This document shows positions 34,962 through 44,135 of a stretch of DNA of 64,000 nucleotides, in pieces (the stretch's first letter is position 1; each line of letters starts with the position of its first letter). The translations under genes were made by a program, and so were the position numbers. Under the pieces are notes generated by a model. That model was not told the origin of the DNA, ran no database searches, and saw only the letters and a program-made list of their open reading frames with translations. Origin of the DNA: an uncultured Gemmataceae bacterium (GTDB taxonomy: Bacteria > Planctomycetota > Planctomycetia > Gemmatales > Gemmataceae); contig CALDUY010000023.1 of assembly GCA_937923405.1 (NCBI GenBank), forward strand, positions 1-64,000, written 5' to 3'.

Positions 34962-35492
34962 ATGGATCATCTCTGGGCCCCCTGGCGACTTTCCTACGTC
35001 GCCGCTCCGAAACCTCCAACCGTAGGAGAGGACTGTTTCATCTGTCGCGGCTTGGCCGAGAATAACGATCGAGCTAATCTCATCGCCCAGCGCCGCGAAC
35101 ATAGTGTGGTGCTGCTGAATCTGTTTCCCTACAACAATGGACATCTGCTCATCGCTCCCAAGGCCCACAAAGCTACCTTGGAAGCGTTGACCGTCGACGA
35201 ACTGCTCGATGTCATGGAAGGCGTCCGCGAGAGCGTGCGGACACTCGGGGAATTGATGAAGCCGGATGGTTTCAACGTCGGACTGAACCTGGGCAAGGCC
35301 GCCGGCGCGGGGTTGCCGGGACACCTGCATTGGCATGTCGTGCCGCGCTGGAACGGTGACACCAACTTCATGCCCGTTCTCAGCGAAACCCGAGTGATCG
35401 TGCAGTCGCTAGAAGCACTGTATGACCTGTTAATGACCCGCTGGGGCGGACAATCTGCGGCCCCGCCTTGCCGTCCGTCGCTGTCGGGGTAA
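34962..35492 (+). CDS. HIT-family protein, Ap4A phosphorylase-like
   Basis: 176 residues. A metal-binding CFIC pair (residues about 26-29) and the histidine triad GHLHWHVVPRW mark the HIT family; the sequence style NLGKAAGAGLPGHLHWH fits the Ap4A phosphorylase-like branch. Such enzymes split dinucleoside polyphosphates or other nucleotide conjugates. It is transcribed divergently from rpmF across a 138-base gap. An ATG with a GGGAGA element upstream sets the start. Confidence 0.9.
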   Translation: MDHLWAPWRLSYVAAPKPPTVGEDCFICRGLAENNDRANLIAQRREHSVVLLNLFPYNNGHLLIAPKAHKATLEALTVDELLDVMEGVRESVRTLGELMKPDGFNVGLNLGKAAGAGLPGHLHWHVVPRWNGDTNFMPVLSETRVIVQSLEALYDLLMTRWGGQSAAPPCRPSLSG

Positions 35493-35544
35493 ACTCGTCA
35501 CCAACCAGCAACGCAGTAGGACTCTCCACGAAAGGGCGGCCACC

Positions 35545-36717
35545 ATGGGGTTCAAACAAACCAGTGAGCATCGATTCGGCAAAGGGTCGTTCCATCAGAT
35601 CGGCCTGGTGCGAGGCCAATTCGGCAACGTTCCCGAAGATCAGTGGTTAAAGTTTATCTCCGAAGTCGGCTTCGACGGCTGGGAGGAAGCCAGCTGGGAA
35701 CTCGACCTCCGACGTTGTGATACTGATGAGGGAGCCGCCGCTTACGCCCGCGAGCGCGTTGAGCTGGCGAAGAAACTGAACCTCGAAATTTTCACGGTCG
35801 CCACCCATCTTCAGGGGCAGGCGCTGGGCGACGAGCCAAGTGTCAAAACCCTTCAGTTTCTTAAGCCGGGTGAAGCTCGCGCCGCCTACAAAGCCTGGCG
35901 CGACAAGGGCAACCACCCGCCACGCACCGATCCGTACTTCGTCCCCGACGAGGTGGGCAAGCTGCTGCACGCCGAGGCTCTGCGTGATCTGCTCGCTTGC
36001 GTTCGCTACGCCGGCCATCTCAGCAAACTACAAAATCGCAAGGTCGCTCTACCAGGGTTCGTCGGTTCGCCGGCCCACTGCTGGAGCCACTGGTTCCTGT
36101 TCCCGCCGCTGCCGACCAGCTTCGAAGGACACCCCATTCCAGACGTGCGCCAGGTCAGTCTAGAGTTGCTTGTCGAACGGTTCGGTCCGGTGTTCGATCT
36201 GTGCAAACAGTACGGCGTGACGTTCGACTTGGAGTGCCATCCTTCGGAACGAGCGATGGGCGACCTTGAATCGGCGCACGACTACCTCGCGGCAATGGAT
36301 AAAGCTGGCTACGCGGATGTCTGCGGGTTCAATCTGGACGGCTCGCACATGGAATGGCAGAATGTCTCGGTGATCGAGTTCATCCGCGAGTTTAAGGACC
36401 GTATTCACTGTGCCCACGTCAAGGGGGTCTGGGTGGCACGAGAACACTGCCGCGGTGGACGTCTTGGCGGCCATCGTCCCATGGGCCACTGGACCAACGG
36501 CTGGAACTTCGTGACCGCCGGCACCGCTCGCGATGCCAACAGTCTGGAAGAGATCTTCATTGAGCTGAACCGGATCGGCTACGATGGTGCGGTGAGCATC
36601 GAATGGGAAGACAACGATGCCGAGCAACACGCTGGGGCTAAAACAGCGCTGGCCAATTGCCGCCGTGCCGACAATCCGCCCAGTGGTATGCGACATGATG
36701 AGATGTTAAAAGGCTGA
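35545..36717 (+). CDS. Sugar phosphate isomerase/epimerase-like TIM-barrel protein
   Basis: 390 residues. The pattern is that of xylose isomerase-like TIM barrels: FISEVGFDGWEEASWE, TFDLECHPSE, CGFNLDGSHMEW, IHCAHVKGV and GAVSIEWED, which provide acidic and histidine metal ligands. Many planctomycete genomes carry several such proteins; substrates are mostly undefined sugars. It lies 52 nt after the HIT gene. It could be an epimerase, an isomerase or a dehydratase. Confidence 0.85.
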   Translation: MGFKQTSEHRFGKGSFHQIGLVRGQFGNVPEDQWLKFISEVGFDGWEEASWELDLRRCDTDEGAAAYARERVELAKKLNLEIFTVATHLQGQALGDEPSVKTLQFLKPGEARAAYKAWRDKGNHPPRTDPYFVPDEVGKLLHAEALRDLLACVRYAGHLSKLQNRKVALPGFVGSPAHCWSHWFLFPPLPTSFEGHPIPDVRQVSLELLVERFGPVFDLCKQYGVTFDLECHPSERAMGDLESAHDYLAAMDKAGYADVCGFNLDGSHMEWQNVSVIEFIREFKDRIHCAHVKGVWVAREHCRGGRLGGHRPMGHWTNGWNFVTAGTARDANSLEEIFIELNRIGYDGAVSIEWEDNDAEQHAGAKTALANCRRADNPPSGMRHDEMLKG

Positions 36718-36729
36718 TTTTCGCAACCC

Positions 36730-36761
36730 GGCCCCTCTTCGACGACCGCCGAGGAGGGGCC
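36730..36761 (+). promoter_or_regulatory. Hairpin covering the ribosome binding site of the HPF1-like gene
   Basis: GGCCCCTC (from 36730) pairs with GAGGGGCC (to 36761), with one bulge extending the stem by TTCG/CGAG. The 3' arm contains GAGGAGGGG, the only good Shine-Dalgarno-like sequence before the ATG at 36774. The hairpin could end transcription of the previous gene, control translation of the next, or both. There is no clear T-run after it. Confidence 0.5.
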
Positions 36762-36773
36762 AGAGATGCTACC

Positions 36774-37709
36774 ATGTCCACTCGGTTGCAACAACGGCAA
36801 GCCCGACTGAGAGCCGAGTACGGTTTCGATTTCCCGGACGATTTCTATCAGTTCTGGGAGTTCGCCAACCGAGTTTCGCCTCTGGAGCCTTTGCACGCCC
36901 TGGCCGCGATCGATCTGGTTCTCGTCGGGCCGTTCGACGTGTTGGCGGGCCGCCTCGATGGCCAAGTGCCGCGACACAGCTTGCTATTGCACTGGCGCTA
37001 TCACGACGATCCCCCAGAGTTTTTTACCACCCTCGTGGGCGGCGGCGATGGTCTGCACTTCGGTTATTTCCTCGACGACCCTGAACGCAAAGAAGGATGT
37101 ACTTGCAGTTACTACGCTCGCGACGCCTACGAACTGTCCGTGGATGGCGACACGATCTTCGAGTCAGTGCGCCTGCATCTGGAATACTATCAGGCTGACG
37201 TGCAGGCCTCGTTGGAAGAGGGTATTGAAGAGGGCGATGCTCTCAAGGATTTGGAGAAGCTGCGGAATTCTCTGTTACGCTACGCCACGGCTGATCGGCC
37301 TGAGATTGGCGAAGCCTACACGGAACGGTATGCGGGAGTCTCCCAGCGGGAGCCGCGTGTGGTGGCGGAGACTTGCGAAGGCATGGGAATCGTCGTGCCC
37401 CGCGAGAAATATCGTCCCTTGTCGCTGCGGGAAAAAAAACTTTGGCAGACTCTGCGTAAGGAAAAAGACAAACTACCCAGCTTGATCGAGGAAGCACGTC
37501 AAGCGCTTCGAGAAGGCTATCCCGGAACGGCGCTGGAACTAGGAAAAAATCTCTGGGCGACCGGAAACGAGGTCGAGGCGGAAGCCGCTTACGAACTGCT
37601 CGATGCCGCCTATGCCGCTCTAGAACGAGAGACGCTGCGTCGCGTTTTGCACACCCATCGTGCCCAACGCGATCTTCCCTCTGTGGACATTCTTGAACCC
37701 GAGGAGTAA
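36774..37709 (+). CDS. Bacterial homologue of histone PARylation factor 1 (HPF1)
   Basis: 311 residues. It follows human HPF1 along most of its length: YGFDFPDDFYQFWEF, LVGPFDVLAG, LLHWRYHDDPPEF, FGYF, then GMGIVVPREKYRPLS and EGYPGTALELG. Human HPF1 completes the PARP1/2 active site with Tyr238-Arg239 and Glu284, directing ADP-ribose to serine. By motif alignment these correspond here to Tyr213-Arg214 and Glu247; the human Asp283 position is Arg246. An acidic, possibly helical insert lies at about 144-165. No PARP-like ADP-ribosyltransferase or macrodomain gene is visible in the window. A hairpin overlaps its ribosome binding site and another its stop codon. The homology is strong; the bacterial function is unknown. 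Confidence 0.87.
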   Translation: MSTRLQQRQARLRAEYGFDFPDDFYQFWEFANRVSPLEPLHALAAIDLVLVGPFDVLAGRLDGQVPRHSLLLHWRYHDDPPEFFTTLVGGGDGLHFGYFLDDPERKEGCTCSYYARDAYELSVDGDTIFESVRLHLEYYQADVQASLEEGIEEGDALKDLEKLRNSLLRYATADRPEIGEAYTERYAGVSQREPRVVAETCEGMGIVVPREKYRPLSLREKKLWQTLRKEKDKLPSLIEEARQALREGYPGTALELGKNLWATGNEVEAEAAYELLDAAYAALERETLRRVLHTHRAQRDLPSVDILEPEE

Positions 37710-37726
37710 CTCCGCCGAGTTACTCC
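37703..37726 (+). terminator. Perfect hairpin over the stop codon of the HPF1-like gene
   Basis: GGAGTAACTC (37703-37712) and GAGTTACTCC (37717-37726) form a perfect 10-bp stem with a CGCC loop, including the TAA stop. No T-run follows, so it is a possible terminator or mRNA-stability element only. Confidence 0.45.
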
Positions 37727-37839
37727 GCTCTCTCCGCGTGACACTCCCCTCTGTCCGTGTGCCTGTGGATTGTGTAGTTAATCTTCACTCGTCCATCTGG
37801 CGAAATCGGCTATCGATTAACCGGTTTGGCTAGGTTCGC

Positions 37840-37869
37840 TTGCCTGGTGCGCGTGCGCTGTGGTATGAA
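37840..37869 (+). promoter_or_regulatory. Candidate promoter of acpP-fabF
   Basis: TTGCCT (37840-37845) and TATGAA (37864-37869) are 18 bases apart, in the 231-base gap before acpP. They are about 70 bases upstream of the GTG start. Moderate match. Confidence 0.45.
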
Positions 37870-37891
37870 CGTGGATTTAGGGGATCATTTT

Positions 37892-37923
37892 CGTCCGACC
37901 TCCACCTGAGCGGAGATCGGACG
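37892..37923 (+). promoter_or_regulatory. Hairpin in the acpP 5' leader
   Basis: CGTCCGACCTCC (37892-37903) pairs with GGAGATCGGACG (37912-37923) with a single mismatch, 17 bases before the acpP start and just upstream of its AGGGAGA ribosome binding site. It lies downstream of the candidate promoter, so it would be in the leader RNA. Confidence 0.5.
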
Positions 37924-37940
37924 TACAGGGAGATTTAATC

Positions 37941-38183
37941 GTGGCCTCCGTCGAAGAACGTGTCATCGAGTTAGTTTGTGAGCGCCTGGGTGTGAACAAG
38001 GAACAGGTCACTCGTCAGACCTCATTTATCGATGATGTCGGCGCGGATTCACTGGATATCGTCGAACTGGTCATGGGGCTGGAAGAAGAATTCGGCATTA
38101 CCATTCCCGACGATCAGGCCGAAAAGATCAAAACAGTTGGTGAAGCCATCGACTACATCGAAAGGGAGAAGGCAAAGCAATGA
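37941..38183 (+). CDS. acpP: Acyl carrier protein
   Basis: 80 residues from a GTG start. The phosphopantetheine attachment motif [10 protein letters not shown] carries Ser37, and the protein has the acidic composition and length of type II ACPs. It carries growing acyl chains in fatty acid synthesis. It overlaps fabF by 4 nt (ATGA at 38180-38183), a classical arrangement. AGGGAGA lies upstream. Confidence 0.96.
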   Translation: MASVEERVIELVCERLGVNKEQVTRQTSFIDDVGADSLDIVELVMGLEEEFGITIPDDQAEKIKTVGEAIDYIEREKAKQ

Positions 38184-39418
38184 CGCGGCGGGTTGTCATC
38201 ACGGGCATGGGGACGGTGAACCCGCTCTCCTCGGACCTGAAGGGATTCTGGGACGGCCTTTGCGCTGGTCGAAGCGGGGTCAGCTACATCGAGCAGTTCG
38301 ACACCTCCAAGCACAAAGTAAAATTTGCCGGCGAGGTGAAGAATTTCAACCCCGAGGCCACCGTCGAGGCCAAAACGGCACGACGGCTCGATCGTTTCGC
38401 GCAGTTTGCCCTGGTGGCAGCCTATCATGCACTGAAAGACAGCGGCTTGGAACTCGCCAAAGAAGATCCGTTTCGTTGTGGCGTGATTTACGGATCGGGC
38501 ATCGGCGGGCTGTGGGAGTTCGAGGAGCAGCACACCCGCTTCATGGAAGGCGGACCTGGTCGCATTAGTCCCTTCGTCGTGCCCAAGATGATCGTCAACG
38601 CTGCCGCCGGCAACATTTCCATTGAGTTCGGGCTATCTGGCCCCAACACCGCCGTCTCGACTGCTTGCGCTAGCGCAGCCCACGCCATCGGCGACGCCAT
38701 GCGAGCTATTCAGTACGATCACGCCGACGTGATGTTCACCGGCGGCAGCGAAGCCGGCATCACCCCGATGGGCGTTGGCGGCTTTATCCAAGCTCGGGCC
38801 CTGTCGAATAACAACGAACGTCCTCAGGAGGCCAGTCGTCCTTTCGACAAGGACCGGGACGGTTTTGTTCTCGGCGAAGGCGCGGGTGTGCTGATTCTCG
38901 AAGAGTTGGAACATGCTCGCCGTCGTGGCGCACGTATCTACGCCGAACTGCTCGGCGTGGGCAATACTGCCGACGCCCATCACATCACCGCGCCCCATCC
39001 CTGCGGGGCCGGCGCGGCGCGCGCCATGCAGGTTGCTCTCAAAGATGCCAAGCTTGATCCCAGCGATATTCAGTATGTCAACGCTCACGGCACCAGCACG
39101 CCACTAGGCGACGAGGCCGAGACCAAGGCGGTCAAGGAAGTCTTTCGGGAACACGCTCGCAAACTGGCCATCTCTAGCACCAAGAGCATGATCGGTCATC
39201 TGCTCGGCGCGTCTGGCGCGGTCGAACTGATTGCCACCGTGCTATCCTTAGTGCATGGCGTGGTGCATCCCACTATCAACTATCGCACGCCCGACCCCAA
39301 CTGCGACCTCGATTACGTCCCCAACGAAGCACGCCAGCTGCGGGTGCGTCGCGCTCTGTCCAACAGCTTCGGCTTCGGCGGACATAACTGCTCCATCGTC
39401 GTGGGGACGCTCGATTAA
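38180..39418 (+). CDS. fabF: 3-oxoacyl-ACP synthase II
   Basis: 412 residues. Catalytic Cys163 in [14 protein letters not shown], His in [14 protein letters not shown] and His in [13 protein letters not shown] make the Cys-His-His triad of KAS I/II enzymes. It elongates acyl-ACP with malonyl-ACP in the cytoplasm. Coupled to acpP by a stop/start overlap. It is distinct from the modular KS and the FabH-like domains of the nearby cluster. Confidence 0.96.
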   Translation: MTRRVVITGMGTVNPLSSDLKGFWDGLCAGRSGVSYIEQFDTSKHKVKFAGEVKNFNPEATVEAKTARRLDRFAQFALVAAYHALKDSGLELAKEDPFRCGVIYGSGIGGLWEFEEQHTRFMEGGPGRISPFVVPKMIVNAAAGNISIEFGLSGPNTAVSTACASAAHAIGDAMRAIQYDHADVMFTGGSEAGITPMGVGGFIQARALSNNNERPQEASRPFDKDRDGFVLGEGAGVLILEELEHARRRGARIYAELLGVGNTADAHHITAPHPCGAGAARAMQVALKDAKLDPSDIQYVNAHGTSTPLGDEAETKAVKEVFREHARKLAISSTKSMIGHLLGASGAVELIATVLSLVHGVVHPTINYRTPDPNCDLDYVPNEARQLRVRRALSNSFGFGGHNCSIVVGTLD

Positions 39419-39453
39419 CCTGTCCAGTTGGATCGGGGCCTAAAATCGGTTTG

Positions 39454-40665
39454 ATGGCACGCTTTTCCCTCACTGCACGCTGGGTACTGCCGGTTACCGC
39501 GCCGCCGCTTGAGCGTGGTCTCGTCACGGTGGATGGGGAGACGATCGTTGCCGTTGAGCCTGCGGACACTCGCTCGGCGGATGTCGATTTCGGCGAAGCG
39601 ATCGTACTACCCGGCCTGGTCAATGCGCACACGCACCTCGATTTGTCCGGAATGCGTGGATTGGCACCTGCTCGGCTACCACTGCCCAATTGGTTGCGTG
39701 AGGTAATCGCCCATCGTCGGACTCAGTCTGCAGAGCAGGTGCAAGCGGATCTCCACGCGGGACTTACCGAATGCCTCCGCACCGGCACAACACTGCTGGG
39801 CGACATTTCTGGAAATGGCACCTCGTGGAGTGTTCTGGCTAAGGCACCGATCCGAGCCGTGGTGTTTCGTGAACTGTTGGGATTGGCCGGCGACCGACTG
39901 CACGGAGCCATCGCTACCGCATGCCAGTGGAGCCAGTCCCACGAATCAACGCTGACCTGCCGACCGGGACTCAGTCCGCATGCGCCGTACAGTGCGGGGC
40001 GCGAACTCTATCGTCGTCTCACGGCGTGGGACTGGCCATATCCTGTTCCGTTGGCCACGCATCTGGGCGAATCACTGGAAGAACTGGAACTGTTAAGAGA
40101 CCATTCAGGATCTTTTGTTTCCTTTTTACAGCAGCTCGGAGTGTGGTCGCCTGAGCAACTCTGTGATCTTGACGAACTCTTGAACCAACTGGCTCAAGCA
40201 GCGACTCGCGTGCCTGTGCTGTTGGCGCATGGTAACTATCTGTCGCCGCAGCAAGTGCCGACTGGTGCAACCGTGGTCTACTGTCCGCGCACTCATGCCG
40301 CCTTCGGTCATGCGCCGTATCCGTTGAAGGAGTTTCTAGGGCACGGCATCCGGGTAGCGTTGGGGACCGACTCGCTGGCGTCCAACCCCGACCTGGACCT
40401 GCTGGCCGAAGCGCGCTTCTTGCGTCGGCGAACCGAGCTGTCGGGCGAAACTATCCTGCGATTGGCAACGCTCGCGGGAGCGGAAGCTCTGGGCTATGGC
40501 GACGTCACTGGCAGCCTGACTCCAGGCAAATCGGCGGATCTCCTCGTCGTATCTCGCGCCGAAAGCTCGTCCTGTCTGGAGACCCCCTACGATTTACTGC
40601 TATTGTCCGATTCGCCCGTTACGCATGTTCTCTGTCGCGGACGCTGGCTAGTCGGACATGTATAA
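39454..40665 (+). CDS. Amidohydrolase-family protein, deaminase-like
   Basis: 403 residues from the ATG at 39454; a TTG one codon upstream is in frame but unnecessary. Metal-binding NAHTHLD, then SPHAPYS, ATHLGES and LGTDSLASNPDLD are those of the cytosine deaminase/MTA-SAH deaminase branch of amidohydrolases, which use a single metal ion to deaminate or hydrolyse ring substrates. Related proteins include aminodeoxyfutalosine deaminase of the futalosine menaquinone route; I cannot assign the substrate. It lies 35 nt after fabF and 41 nt before the GH57 gene. Confidence 0.82.
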   Translation: MARFSLTARWVLPVTAPPLERGLVTVDGETIVAVEPADTRSADVDFGEAIVLPGLVNAHTHLDLSGMRGLAPARLPLPNWLREVIAHRRTQSAEQVQADLHAGLTECLRTGTTLLGDISGNGTSWSVLAKAPIRAVVFRELLGLAGDRLHGAIATACQWSQSHESTLTCRPGLSPHAPYSAGRELYRRLTAWDWPYPVPLATHLGESLEELELLRDHSGSFVSFLQQLGVWSPEQLCDLDELLNQLAQAATRVPVLLAHGNYLSPQQVPTGATVVYCPRTHAAFGHAPYPLKEFLGHGIRVALGTDSLASNPDLDLLAEARFLRRRTELSGETILRLATLAGAEALGYGDVTGSLTPGKSADLLVVSRAESSSCLETPYDLLLLSDSPVTHVLCRGRWLVGHV

Positions 40666-40706
40666 CATCCGTAAGCGCACTCCTTCGAGCAGAGGAATCG
40701 ACGACA

Positions 40707-42293
40707 ATGCCGCTCGGCTATCTCGCTTTGGTACTGCACGCTCATCTGCCCTTCGTTCGCCATCCCGAGTACAACGATTTTCTCGAAGAAGATTGGCTCT
40801 ACGAGGCCATCACCGAGACGTACATTCCGCTGCTCGACGTTTTTGAAGGACTGGATCGCGACGGTGTCGACTGGCGAGTAACCATGTCGGTGTCGCCAAC
40901 GCTGGCGGCGATGCTCAGTGATGAGTTACTGCAACAACGCTACCTGAATCGCCTGGACAATCTGTTGTCACTGACGACAAAGGAACTCGAACGCACGCGC
41001 TGGGAGCCCGAGTTTCACGTTCTGGCCCAGATGTATCATTCGCGGTTCAGTCGTTGTCGCGAGGTGTTCACACGACAGTACGACTGCAACCTGCTGCGCG
41101 GCTTTCGGCGGTTCTACGAGGCGGGTCGGCTCGAACTGATCACCTGCGGAGCTACCCACGGCTACCTGCCGCTGATGGTGCAAAACGGAGCCTCGCAACG
41201 GGTCCAGATCGAAATCGGTTGCCGCGAGTTTGAACGTCACTTCGGTCGCCGTCCTCAGGGGATCTGGCTACCGGAATGTGGCTATGCACCGGGAGTCGAT
41301 GAATTACTTCGTCAGTCGGGGATCCGCTACTTTTTCATGGACACGCACGGCATCCTCTTTGCCGAGCCTCGACCACGCTATGGCGTGTATGCCCCTCTGG
41401 TTTGTCCGAAAAGTGGCGTCGCCGCCTTGGGCCGTGACACCGAATCATCTAAGCAGGTTTGGAGTGCGGTCGAGGGCTACCCGGGCGACTTTTCCTACCG
41501 CGACTTCTACCGCGACGTCGGCTTTGATCTGGACTACGACTATCTCAAACCGCACCTGCACCAGATCGGCATTCGCAGTCTTCTGGGGATCAAGTACTAC
41601 AAGATCACCGGCAAGACCGATCACAAGCTGCCCTACAATCCGGAAGAGGCGCTGGCCCGCGCTGCGGAACACGCCGGCAACTTCTTGTTCAACCGCGAGA
41701 AGCAGGTGGAATGGTTGTCTGGCTCGATGGATGGTCGACCAGCTTTGATCGTCGCGCCGTATGATGCCGAACTGTTTGGCCATTGGTGGTTCGAGGGACC
41801 AGACTGGATCAACTTCCTGCTCCGTAAGATTCACTTCGATCAGGAGACTATCAAGACAATTACTATTCCGGAGTATTTAGAGCGGCATCCTCGGGTACAG
41901 ATCGCCCAACCGACGATGTCGAGTTGGGGCTACAAGGGCTACAATGAAGTCTGGCTAGAAGGTTCGAATGATTGGATCTACCGTCACTTGCACGAAATTG
42001 CCGAGCGCATGGTCGAGTTGGCCAAGGAGTATCCGCAGGCAGAGGGACTGACTCGGCGAGCGCTCAACCAGGCGGTACGCGAACTATTGCTGGCCCAATC
42101 CAGCGACTGGGCGTTCATCATGAAGACCGGCACCATGGTGGACTACGCCCGCGAAAGAACGAAGGTTCACCTCTTGAACTTCTTGCACCTTTATGATTCT
42201 TTGAACAAACACGAAATCGATGAAGGCTGGCTGTGCGAGATCGAACGTCGGCACAATCTCTTCCCCGACGTGGATTATCGCATGTATGCCTGA
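40707..42293 (+). CDS. GH57-family 1,4-alpha-glucan branching enzyme-like protein
   Basis: 528 residues. It begins with LVLHAHLPFVRHPEY, and has the catalytic nucleophile in IWLPECGY (Glu190) and the acid in APYDAELFGHWWFEGP (Asp353), the two conserved carboxylates of GH57. The C-terminal helical part (from about 400) is the DUF1957-type end. The family forms alpha-1,6 branches in glycogen, in the cytoplasm. An AGAGGAA element precedes the start. No other glycogen gene is adjacent. Confidence 0.9.
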   Translation: MPLGYLALVLHAHLPFVRHPEYNDFLEEDWLYEAITETYIPLLDVFEGLDRDGVDWRVTMSVSPTLAAMLSDELLQQRYLNRLDNLLSLTTKELERTRWEPEFHVLAQMYHSRFSRCREVFTRQYDCNLLRGFRRFYEAGRLELITCGATHGYLPLMVQNGASQRVQIEIGCREFERHFGRRPQGIWLPECGYAPGVDELLRQSGIRYFFMDTHGILFAEPRPRYGVYAPLVCPKSGVAALGRDTESSKQVWSAVEGYPGDFSYRDFYRDVGFDLDYDYLKPHLHQIGIRSLLGIKYYKITGKTDHKLPYNPEEALARAAEHAGNFLFNREKQVEWLSGSMDGRPALIVAPYDAELFGHWWFEGPDWINFLLRKIHFDQETIKTITIPEYLERHPRVQIAQPTMSSWGYKGYNEVWLEGSNDWIYRHLHEIAERMVELAKEYPQAEGLTRRALNQAVRELLLAQSSDWAFIMKTGTMVDYARERTKVHLLNFLHLYDSLNKHEIDEGWLCEIERRHNLFPDVDYRMYA

Positions 42294-42344
42294 GTAACGA
42301 CGCTCAGGCAATCCTCTCTCCCTGGATTCGGCCTGAGGTGTTTC

Positions 42345-44123
42345 ATGACTTTTCGTTGGCTTGGCCTCTCCGTGATCGCTTTGCTGTTGGTCTCTCTCAT
42401 GGCCTGCAACAAGCCTCAGAGCAAACGAGTCGAGATAGGAGACGTGCCGAACACTTCGCTAGCGGATGAGGAACCCGCCGGGCCGAACGTCTTTGATGAC
42501 GTGACCGCGAAAACCGGCATCCAGTTCACCTATCGCAATGGCGAGGACACCGCGAACCACCTATCGATTCTCGAATCTTTGGGAGGTGGAGCCGGACTGA
42601 TTGACTACGATGGCGACGGCCTGCTCGACATTTTCCTGCCTGGCGGGGGCGGATTTGCCGGTCCAGACAAGAAACAGATCGTTGGCTATCCCTGCAAGCT
42701 GTACCGCAACCTGGGCAACTGGAAGTTCGAAGATGTTACTGCCAAAGTCGGGCTAGAGCGGACCTGGTTCTATACCCATGGCGTCGCGGTGGCCGATTAT
42801 GACCGTGACGGCTGGCCAGATTTGCTCGTGACGGGATTCGGTGGCGTGGTCCTGTTTCGCAACGTCCCTGTGGATGCCAACGACCTCAGCAAGGGGCGAC
42901 GCTTTGAAGACGTAACGGCCAAATCCGGCCTTGATCAGGGCATCTACTGGGCTGTCAGTCCCGCCTTTGCCGATCTCGATGGTGACGGCTACCCCGATCT
43001 GTTTCTCTGTCAGTACGTCGATTGGTCGTGGAACAAGAATCCGTCGTTCATCTATGATCGCGACATCTATGACGTGGCTCCGCCGCGCGAATTTAACGGT
43101 TTACAGGATCTCTTATATCGCAACACGGGCAAAGGCACCTTTGAGAACGTCACCAGCGAAGTGGGGCTGAAGCCCGGTGGACCGGAGTCAAGCAAAGGAT
43201 TAGGCGTTATTGCTGTCGATGTCAACGGCGATGGCAAACCCGAGCTCTACGTCTGCAACGACACGGTTGATAACTTCCTCTACGTGAATCAGTCCAGCCC
43301 TGGCAAAATTCGCCTCAAAGAAATGAGCATCCTCAGCGGCACCGCACGCGATGGCAAAGGCGGAGCCAACGGCAGCATGGGCGTCGACGCCGGCGACCCC
43401 TTCCGCACAGGCCGACCGTCGATTTGGGTGACCAACTATGAGAACGAGTTGCACGCCCTGTATCGCAACGAGTGTCGCAAGGAGCTGATCTACTTCACCT
43501 ATGCCACGGAGCAGGTCGGCCTTGCCGTTTTGGGACAGACTTATGTCGGCTGGGGCACGGCGTTCGTCGACGTCGATCTGGACGGCTGGGAGGATCTGTT
43601 TGTCAGTAACGGCCACGCTATTCGCTATCCCGTCGGACCGGGAGTGACTCGCCGTCAAAAGCCAGTGCTGATGCTCAATCAACGTGGACGCTTCGTCAAA
43701 AGCAACCGACAACTCGGCGAGTACGGCACGCAGCAGCATCTTGGTCGCGGCGTGGCTTTTGGCGACCTGGACAACGACGGACGCATGGACCTGGTTCTCT
43801 GCCACACGAACGAGCCAGTCTCGATACTTCGCGGCATCGGCGGACAGGGGCATCACTGGTTCGGGGTCGAGTTGGTGGGGAAAGACCATGCGGACTATGT
43901 CGGCGCAAAGGTAACGCTGACGGCCAACGGTGAGACTCAGACCCGCTTCGCCAAAGGAGGCGGTTCCTACACCTCGGCCAACGATCGCCGCTGCCTCTTC
44001 GGCCTGGGCAAAGCAAACAAGATCGACGCCGTGGAAGTTACCTGGCCCGATGGCAGCGTCAGTAAGTTTGCCAATCAGCCAGTGGACCGCTATATTCGCG
44101 TCACACAATCAAGAGAGAAATAA
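42345..44123 (+). CDS. FG-GAP/VCBS repeat lipoprotein with ASPIC/UnbV C-terminus
   Basis: 592 residues. The leader ends in LLVSLMACN, a lipobox. Repeated blade motifs of the FG-GAP/VCBS type follow: DYDGDGLLDIFLPG, DYDRDGWPDLLVTG, DLDGDGYPDLFLCQ, DVNGDGKPELYVCN, DVDLDGWEDLFVSN and DLDNDGRMDLVLC, each a Ca-binding-like D-x-D-x-D loop. The end (EVTWPDGSVSKF) matches ASPIC/UnbV domains. It is probably a beta-propeller on the cell surface or in the periplasm. Related to the CRTAC1 family. Function unknown. GAGGTG precedes the ATG. Confidence 0.88.
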   Translation: MTFRWLGLSVIALLLVSLMACNKPQSKRVEIGDVPNTSLADEEPAGPNVFDDVTAKTGIQFTYRNGEDTANHLSILESLGGGAGLIDYDGDGLLDIFLPGGGGFAGPDKKQIVGYPCKLYRNLGNWKFEDVTAKVGLERTWFYTHGVAVADYDRDGWPDLLVTGFGGVVLFRNVPVDANDLSKGRRFEDVTAKSGLDQGIYWAVSPAFADLDGDGYPDLFLCQYVDWSWNKNPSFIYDRDIYDVAPPREFNGLQDLLYRNTGKGTFENVTSEVGLKPGGPESSKGLGVIAVDVNGDGKPELYVCNDTVDNFLYVNQSSPGKIRLKEMSILSGTARDGKGGANGSMGVDAGDPFRTGRPSIWVTNYENELHALYRNECRKELIYFTYATEQVGLAVLGQTYVGWGTAFVDVDLDGWEDLFVSNGHAIRYPVGPGVTRRQKPVLMLNQRGRFVKSNRQLGEYGTQQHLGRGVAFGDLDNDGRMDLVLCHTNEPVSILRGIGGQGHHWFGVELVGKDHADYVGAKVTLTANGETQTRFAKGGGSYTSANDRRCLFGLGKANKIDAVEVTWPDGSVSKFANQPVDRYIRVTQSREK

Positions 44124-44135
44124 TCTCTAGATCAC

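Noticed and set aside
37731..37940. tRNA or small RNA gene in the gap before acpP
   Set aside because: No cloverleaf or conserved T-loop sequence could be found; the features seen are a promoter-like pair and one hairpin.
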